Assembly (NCBI GenBank): GCA_003649565.1
Contig: QMSF01000012.1
Span: forward strand, 1-11,083
Reading direction: 5' to 3'
Length of the DNA: 11,083 bases
Source: Thermoprotei archaeon
GTDB lineage: Archaea > Thermoproteota > Methanomethylicia > Nezhaarchaeales > WYZ-LMO8
The notes below the pieces were generated by a model, which ran no database searches, had not been told where the DNA came from, and worked only from the letters and a program-made list of their open reading frames with translations. Positions 6,593 to 11,083 of the stretch are shown piece by piece (within the stretch, counting starts at the first letter, position 1; every line of letters starts with the position of its first letter). The position numbers and the translations under genes were made by a program.

Positions 6593-7972
6593 ATGGCTAT
6601 CTTCGATCTTTCGCCAGCTGATGTACTTAATGAGCTTAAAGCTGGCAGACTGAAAGCCTGCGTTGTTGGTCTTGGAAGAATGGGTTTGCCCATGGCATGC
6701 GTGTTAGCTGAAGCTGGATTCAACGTTGTAGGTGTTGACGTGAATAGAGAAATTGTAGACTTAGTGAATAGCGGAGGTGGATTTGAAGATGAGCCAGGTC
6801 TGACAGATGAAGTTAAGAAGTGGGTTTCAGCTGGAAGACTTAAGGCTTATACGAGCTTTGGCGTTATTGAAGAGAGCGATGTAGTATTCATAGTTGTTCC
6901 AACTAAAGCTGTTGGTTCTAAGCCTGATTATGGTATTCTCTATAGTGCGTCGAGAAGCGTAGGAGAGCATATGAATAAAGGATTGCTCGTAATTTTGTGT
7001 AGTACTGTTGGGCCTCTTATAACGGAGAGAATAGTTAAGAGAGGATTGGAAGAAGCTTCGGGCTTTAAGGCTGAAGTCGAGTTTGGGCTGGCTTATAGCC
7101 CTATAAGGGCGACGGCTGGTAGGGTTATTAGAGATTTAAAGTCTTACCCTCGCGTTGTTGCTGGACTTAGCAATAAAAGTCTTGAGCTAGCCTCAGTGAT
7201 CATAGGTCAGACGACGAGCGGCGGCGTCGTTAAGGTGTCTTCTGTTAGAGTAGCTGAAATGGTTAAACTTGCTGAGAACGTGTATAGAGATGTCAACATA
7301 GCCTTAGCTAATGAGATAGCCCTCATATGTGAAAGGCTGGGCATAGACTACAATGAGGTTGCTAATGCAGCTAATACCCAGCCTTTCTGTCATCTTCACG
7401 TTCCCGGTCTTGGCGTTGGAGGACATTGTATTCCGCATAACCCCTATTTCATGATAGACTATGCTTTGTCTGAGGATATAAGGCCTAGCTTAATGATAAC
7501 TGCTAGGAGCATTAATGACTCTATGCCAAAGCATGCAGTTAGGCTCATAGTTAATGGCTTGAGGGATTGTGGAAAGGATGTTCATGGCTCCATCATAGCC
7601 ATATTGGGAGCCGCATTTAAACCCGATTCAGCTGATCCAAGATATTCGCCTGTAGAGGAGCTTTGTGATGAGCTTGAAGTTTTAGGCGCTGAAGTCAGGG
7701 TCTACGATCCACTAGTGCCCATTGATACTCTTAAGGACATGGGCTATGATGCCTATGAGGAGTTAGAAGAGGCTGTTGATGGTGTGGACTGCATTGTTAT
7801 TGCCATGCCGCACAGCATATTTAAAGAGAACCTTGAGAGCAAACTTCAGGAGATTTATGATTATATGAGAAAGCCAGCTTTGATAGTTGACTGCTGGAGA
7901 ATACTGGATCCAAGCAAGGTCAGATCGTTGGGGTTTAAGTATAGAGCTGTGGGGAGAGGACTTGAGGGATAA
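6593..7972 (+). CDS. UDP-sugar 6-dehydrogenase (UDP-GlcNAc/ManNAc type)
   Basis: Member of the UDP-glucose/GDP-mannose dehydrogenase family, which oxidises C6 of a nucleotide sugar to a uronic acid with two NAD+. Numbering from ATG 6593 (459 residues) puts the Rossmann motif VVGLGRMGLP at 24-33, KLAENVYRDVNIALANE at 225-241 with the catalytic Lys225, GLGVGGHCIPHNPYF at 272-286 with the catalytic Cys279, and FKPDSADPRYSP at 342-353. The GGHCIP context is that of the UDP-N-acetylhexosamine branch (WecC/WbpA-like) rather than UDP-glucose. One oddity is the segment usually reading PER, which is PIR here (170-172). The ATG at 6593 fits the family N-terminus; a GTG at 6584 is possible, adding three residues. 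It is divergent from the TrmB-type gene and overlaps the next gene by 11 bases. The product is probably UDP-GlcNAcA or UDP-ManNAcA for surface glycans. Confidence 0.88.
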   Translation: MAIFDLSPADVLNELKAGRLKACVVGLGRMGLPMACVLAEAGFNVVGVDVNREIVDLVNSGGGFEDEPGLTDEVKKWVSAGRLKAYTSFGVIEESDVVFIVVPTKAVGSKPDYGILYSASRSVGEHMNKGLLVILCSTVGPLITERIVKRGLEEASGFKAEVEFGLAYSPIRATAGRVIRDLKSYPRVVAGLSNKSLELASVIIGQTTSGGVVKVSSVRVAEMVKLAENVYRDVNIALANEIALICERLGIDYNEVANAANTQPFCHLHVPGLGVGGHCIPHNPYFMIDYALSEDIRPSLMITARSINDSMPKHAVRLIVNGLRDCGKDVHGSIIAILGAAFKPDSADPRYSPVEELCDELEVLGAEVRVYDPLVPIDTLKDMGYDAYEELEEAVDGVDCIVIAMPHSIFKENLESKLQEIYDYMRKPALIVDCWRILDPSKVRSLGFKYRAVGRGLEG

Positions 7973-8912
7973 CATAAGGGTATCAGTTATAGGCGTTGGC
8001 TTTTGGGGGAGAAATCACGCTAGAGTATTTAGCGAACTTGAAGGTGTTACGCTAGAATCCGTTTATGATGTTAAATTTGATGTTGCAAAGAGCATAGCTG
8101 ATAGATATGGTTGTCGAGCAGCTGAAAGCCTTGATGACGCAATAAGGTGTAGCGATGCTGTGACTATTTGTACTCCAACTTCAACTCACTTTGAAGTTGC
8201 AAAGAGGGTTTTAGAATTAGAAAAGCCCCTCCTAATTGAAAAGCCCATAACCGCTAAAAGCTCTGAAGCATTAGAGCTCATAAAGAAGGCTGATGAGAAG
8301 AACCTGCTCCTAATGGTGGGCCACATCGAGAGGTTCAATATGGGGTTTAAGCGAATCTGCGATTTAATCAAGAGAGGTAAACTTGGAGAGCTCATATCCA
8401 TTAGGACTAAGAGGGTTTCAGGAGGTTCAGCGAGGATATTGGATGTCGGTGTTATGCTTGATTTGGCAATTCACGATTTGGACTTAATAATGGCTCTTAC
8501 GGGCTCAGCTCCTTCATACATATATTCGATTGCTGGCTCCAAATATTCGCCTAATGAGGATTATGTTTACGTCATGCTGAGCATGGAAAATGACGTTCAG
8601 GCTTACATAGAGGCTTCATGGCTAACTAAGCGTAAGATCAGGATAATGGAGGTAACTGGAAGCGAAGGTATTGCTGAGCTCAACTTTCTAAGTCAAGAAG
8701 TCACGGTTAAATTGGGTGAAGAAGAGTTTAAATTAACTGGAATGTGGGTGGAACCCTTAAAGCTTGAGCTTGAAAATTTTGTTAAATCCATTAAAGGGTT
8801 AGAGAAACCCCTAGTAACAGGAGTTGATGGTTATAGAGCTCTTAAGTGTGCTGAGCTAGCTTTAGAGGCAGCTAGGCTTAGGAGGCCTGTTAAAGTTGAA
8901 TTCGAAGCTTGA
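7962..8912 (+). CDS. Gfo/Idh/MocA oxidoreductase, likely UDP-sugar 3-dehydrogenase
   Basis: A 316-residue NAD(P)-dependent sugar oxidoreductase. The N-terminal Rossmann domain opens with VIGVGFWGRNH (9-19). The catalytic EKP is at 93-95 (Lys94), GHIERFN at 120-126, and the active-site segment LDLAIHDLD at 166-174 (His171). GHxERFN and this segment are typical of the branch holding UDP-GlcNAc 3-dehydrogenases and the UDP-GlcNAcA 3-dehydrogenase WlbA/WbpB. The frame is open further upstream (a TTG at 7887), but the TTG at 7962 is the sensible start: it has GGGGAG (7951-7956) five bases ahead and puts the Rossmann strand at the N-terminus. It overlaps the 6-dehydrogenase by 11 bases, so the two enzymes are made together. 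Sequential 6- then 3-oxidation of UDP-GlcNAc, as in diacetamido-uronic acid pathways, is a good fit, but no aminotransferase or acetyltransferase lies in this window. Confidence 0.85.
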   Translation: MRDNIRVSVIGVGFWGRNHARVFSELEGVTLESVYDVKFDVAKSIADRYGCRAAESLDDAIRCSDAVTICTPTSTHFEVAKRVLELEKPLLIEKPITAKSSEALELIKKADEKNLLLMVGHIERFNMGFKRICDLIKRGKLGELISIRTKRVSGGSARILDVGVMLDLAIHDLDLIMALTGSAPSYIYSIAGSKYSPNEDYVYVMLSMENDVQAYIEASWLTKRKIRIMEVTGSEGIAELNFLSQEVTVKLGEEEFKLTGMWVEPLKLELENFVKSIKGLEKPLVTGVDGYRALKCAELALEAARLRRPVKVEFEA

Positions 8913-9102
8913 AATTGATAAAGAGGTAGTGAAGTATACACATAAGTTAATGAGCTTGGTCATAGAAATTGACGAATATTGGAGGAGGACCTCGCCTTTC
9001 CATAAGTTAAGCCAAGAGGACTTAGAAAACCTTTTGAAATTATTAAGTGAGATTGAAGGCTTAGTCTCTAAGTTGAAAGAAAAGCTTAGCTTTAAGCCAT
9101 AG
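8896..9102 (+). CDS. Small helical protein of unknown function
   Basis: I do not recognise a family. The 68 residues are highly charged, free of Cys and Gly-poor, and read as two amphipathic helices (about 5-30 and 40-65) broken near RRTSPFHKLS. Heptad-like leucines in the second helix (LENLLKLLSEIEGLVSKLKEKL, in two pieces either side of IEG) suggest a helical hairpin or coiled coil. The TTG start at 8896 overlaps the preceding oxidoreductase gene by 17 bases. GGAGG (8881-8885) sits ten bases ahead, and TTG starts inside the previous gene are also used by two other genes here. Its last 11 bases overlap the convergent PIN-PilT ATPase gene. It may be an accessory to the dehydrogenases, but only position suggests that. 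A spurious frame cannot be excluded. Confidence 0.6.
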   Translation: MNSKLEIDKEVVKYTHKLMSLVIEIDEYWRRTSPFHKLSQEDLENLLKLLSEIEGLVSKLKEKLSFKP

Positions 9103-10633
9103 GTCTAACTTCGATGTGCATGTCGAAGCGCCTGCTTATTCTGTCAAGTTTCTTGCGGCATTTCTTCATTACTAGCGATAGGTAGTGACGAGGCACATAG
9201 ACGAAGGCCACGCCTTCTTCCGGCATTTCAACTTCAAAGTCCGGTGTAACTCTACTTAAAGCATGCTCCAAAGCCTTTACGATTACTGCATTGGGAGCTT
9301 TTAAGCCCTTCTTTATTGGTACTACGAAGGTCCTTTCTCCGAAGACGTACATTTCGTATTCAGGTTCATCGGTCAAGAAGTCCTTAACGACTACCACTGG
9401 TCTCGCTAGATCCTCCTCTTTGAGGCCATGAGGTATCTTAATTGTAGTTTCAATTGAGTATACCTTCTTTACATTTCCTTCGCTTATGAAGAGCACCGTA
9501 TCGACAATTGAGGGTATCATGCCCAGCTCTACTCTGCCAACAAATCTCTGTATGGCGTCTATTGGCGATGTCGCGTGGACTACTCCGACCATTCCCACGC
9601 CTGCTAATCTCAAGTCGGCGTAGAGCTTGAAGTCCTCTGTATCTCTCATTTCATCGAATATCGTGTAGTCGGGCCTGCTTAACAGCAAGACATCATGGAT
9701 TTCCTGTGATGAAGCCATGCTCTTCGAGTACTGAGTGATTTCATGTGGTAGCTGTAGGTCTCTTGGAGCTTCAATAGTCTTGACTATCTTGTTCTTCCTC
9801 CTATAATACTCTGCTAATGCTTGAGCAAATGTGCTCTTACCCATACCAGGTGCTCCAGCTATCAGTATGCCTTCGGCATGTGAGTCGAGCCTCTCTATGA
9901 GCTTTGGAGGTAAGTTGTAGTCTTCTAGGCGTAGCTTGGCTATTGGCCTAACGGCTGTAAGCTCTAACCCGTCTGAGAATGGGGGTCTCGTTATGACTAT
10001 TCTATAGCTTCCCAATTGTATTATAGTTGAAGTCTCTCTGTCAACTTCTATGAAGCCATCAGATGAGCTTCTAGCTTTCTCTATGACCTCGGTTATAATG
10101 GTTTGAAGCTCCTCATGGGTCATTGGCACGTCTCTTATGGGCTCGAAGACCCATTTACCTGGTTGACCCCTCTTAGCATATGGTATGACTCCTTCTTTTA
10201 GATGAACCGACATCGTCTTGTAGTCGAAGTATTCTTCAAGCTTAAGTTTGCCTTCAGGCTTTACGTACATGACGTTTATTCCCATGGCTTCGGCCACTTT
10301 AGCCATTATTAAGTCGCATGTTATGAGGGAGCCCTTAAGGTCTAATGCCAGCTCTCTAATCATTTCATTGAGAGCTTCTGGTGAGAGCTTCTGGCCTCCA
10401 TTCATCTCTCCGACGAAGACTATCTTTACGTTCTTCTCTTCGCATACCTTTCTAAGCCTTGAGAGCTCTTCCAACCCTGAGAAATCGTTGAACTTTGCTT
10501 TTCGCTCAAACTCGCTTATTATGGCTCTATGTATTACTAGCCTATTCTTGACTACATCGTTTTCAACAAGCCTTCTTACGACTCCTGCCTCTATAGCCAA
10601 GAGGTCAGGTATGTATACTTCAGAGCTTAACAT
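9092..10633 (-). CDS. PIN-domain / PilT-type ATPase protein
   Basis: A 513-residue archaeal protein of the PIN-PilT ATPase type (COG1855 architecture). The N-terminal PIN ribonuclease-like domain (about 6-125) has IPD with Asp10, ISEFERKA (39-46, Glu41) and LITCD (103-107, Asp107). The fourth acidic position is Glu (MIRE, 91-94). The ATPase domain follows, with Walker A GAPGMGKS (260-267), Walker B YTIFDEMRD (323-331) and a conserved VVHATSPIDA (351-360). The C-terminus (about 475-513) sits where the family normally has an RNA-binding KH domain, but the GxxG loop is absent and KKCRKK-type basic residues stand there. It also seems shorter than usual members (about 600). The start is ATG 10633; GAGAGGTG lies 13 bases ahead, a long spacing. 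It is convergent with and overlaps the small helical gene. A role in RNA processing or ribosome-linked RNA handling is generally suspected for this family but unproven. Confidence 0.88.
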   Translation of the reverse strand: MLSSEVYIPDLLAIEAGVVRRLVENDVVKNRLVIHRAIISEFERKAKFNDFSGLEELSRLRKVCEEKNVKIVFVGEMNGGQKLSPEALNEMIRELALDLKGSLITCDLIMAKVAEAMGINVMYVKPEGKLKLEEYFDYKTMSVHLKEGVIPYAKRGQPGKWVFEPIRDVPMTHEELQTIITEVIEKARSSSDGFIEVDRETSTIIQLGSYRIVITRPPFSDGLELTAVRPIAKLRLEDYNLPPKLIERLDSHAEGILIAGAPGMGKSTFAQALAEYYRRKNKIVKTIEAPRDLQLPHEITQYSKSMASSQEIHDVLLLSRPDYTIFDEMRDTEDFKLYADLRLAGVGMVGVVHATSPIDAIQRFVGRVELGMIPSIVDTVLFISEGNVKKVYSIETTIKIPHGLKEEDLARPVVVVKDFLTDEPEYEMYVFGERTFVVPIKKGLKAPNAVIVKALEHALSRVTPDFEVEMPEEGVAFVYVPRHYLSLVMKKCRKKLDRISRRFDMHIEVRPMA

Positions 10634-10687
10634 GACTCTTAACTCGCACCTCTCATTAAAGTCAACCTTAGCTTAACCGTAGAGTGT

Positions 10688-10695
10688 TTTATAAA
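10688..10695. promoter_or_regulatory. Palindromic TATA box between divergent genes
   Basis: TTTATAAA is a perfect palindrome in the 112-base gap between the PIN-PilT ATPase gene (minus) and the metallo-beta-lactamase-fold gene (plus). Read either way, a start about 25 bases on gives transcripts near 10665 (minus) and 10718 (plus). Both would have leaders of about 30 bases holding their ribosome sites (GAGAGGTG at 10654-10647 and GGTGAT at 10735-10740). One element could serve both directions. Confidence 0.5.
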
Positions 10696-10745
10696 TGTTT
10701 TCAATGGCTAGTTAAGATAAGGAAAGCGCTACATGGTGATTGAAG

Positions 10746-11083
10746 GTGAAGCTAACTAGTAAGCTATACTATTACCCTGAAACAGGGTTTACCTCAAATT
10801 CATATATAATTGAGGATGGCATTAGGGTTTTAGTTGATCCAGGTCATTATAATCATCTTCGAGATCTTATTGAGCTTATGAGCGAAGACGGCTTTAGCTT
10901 AAGCGACATAGACTGGATAATTGTGACGCATGCTCATGTAGATCATTGCGGCGCGGTTTATGATATTCAGAGAAAGCATAACATTAAGGTTGCAATGCAC
11001 GAAGCCGAAAGGCAATATCTGCTTGAGCAGGCCAACTACTTTCACAGGCTTTTAGGTGAGCATATGCCTCTTTTCACTGTGAA
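10746..11083 (+). CDS. Metallo-beta-lactamase-fold hydrolase, partial at right edge
   Basis: N-terminal 112 residues of an MBL-fold metal-dependent hydrolase; the frame is open at the window edge, so the gene continues. The opening strand-rich region (KLYYYPETGFTSNSYIIED, 6-24) and VDPGHY (30-35) lead to the zinc-binding HAHVDH (62-67). A further His85 (MHEAE) follows. The layout is that of glyoxalase-II-like members that hydrolyse thioesters or related bonds, but the substrate cannot be told from this half. The GTG at 10746 has GGTGAT (10735-10740) five bases ahead, an exact match to the archaeal ribosome-binding consensus. A TTG two codons earlier (10740) is too close to that site. It is transcribed away from the PIN-PilT ATPase gene from a shared promoter region. 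Confidence 0.85.
   Translation, partial: MKLTSKLYYYPETGFTSNSYIIEDGIRVLVDPGHYNHLRDLIELMSEDGFSLSDIDWIIVTHAHVDHCGAVYDIQRKHNIKVAMHEAERQYLLEQANYFHRLLGEHMPLFTV

Noticed and set aside
7887..7961. Longer N-terminus for the Gfo/Idh/MocA enzyme from TTG 7887
   Set aside because: It would add 25 residues lying entirely within the upstream dehydrogenase gene, with no family likeness. The TTG at 7962 has a proper ribosome site and fits the Rossmann start.
10248..10676. 142-codon plus-strand frame opposite the start of the PIN-PilT ATPase gene
   Set aside because: The PIN domain on the minus strand explains the region. The Ser-rich plus-strand translation resembles nothing known and crosses the promoter gap.
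1..11083. tRNA, rRNA, CRISPR array, insertion sequence or integration site
   Set aside because: Reading both strands, I found no T-loop-like GTTCAA-type motif in a cloverleaf setting, no spaced direct repeats, and no transposase or integrase. Base and codon use look even across the window, so there is no sign of recent transfer.

Overview
This window is archaeal and very gene-dense. Three things point to Archaea: a mevalonate kinase of the archaeal type, a PIN-domain/PilT-type ATPase protein and a TrmB-family regulator beside sugar genes, and AT-rich TATA-like elements upstream of genes, with ribosome-binding sites matching the archaeal 16S tail (GGAGGTGAT). Heavy use of AGA/AGG and ATA codons and of TTG starts would fit a thermophilic lineage, possibly Thermoproteota, but nothing here fixes the phylum.

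Layout. Positions 1-82 are intergenic. On the minus strand come a Nudix hydrolase (1086-1637) and then an AIR-synthase-related protein (83-1012). A short divergent promoter region (about 1660-1753) separates them from a tight plus-strand operon: mevalonate kinase (1754-2749), glycerophosphodiester phosphodiesterase (2736-3416), a polyprenyl-phosphate GlcNAc-1-phosphate transferase-like membrane enzyme (3422-4432) and a 90-residue two-helix membrane protein (4429-4701). That operon runs tail-to-tail into, and overlaps, a minus-strand pair: a TrmB-type regulator (5734-6534) followed by a DUF354 glycosyltransferase-like protein (4664-5731). Divergent from the regulator is a plus-strand trio: nucleotide-sugar dehydrogenase (6593-7972), Gfo/Idh/MocA sugar oxidoreductase (7962-8912) and a small helical protein (8896-9102). 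It too ends in an overlap with a convergent gene, the minus-strand PIN-PilT ATPase (9092-10633). A metallo-beta-lactamase-fold gene starts divergently at 10746 and runs off the right edge.

How the genes fit together (inference). The middle of the window reads as a surface-glycan module. Mevalonate kinase feeds isoprenoid synthesis, and hence the polyprenyl/dolichyl phosphate carrier. The phosphosugar transferase would load the first sugar onto that carrier. The DUF354 protein is a candidate for a following transfer step. The 6-dehydrogenase and the Gfo/Idh/MocA enzyme would make an oxidised amino-sugar donor. The TrmB regulator sits where it could tie these genes to sugar supply. The most striking single observation is that the Nudix gene has a complete Nudix box but no in-frame ATG, GTG or TTG before it. 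A strong Shine-Dalgarno sequence instead points to an ATT start codon.
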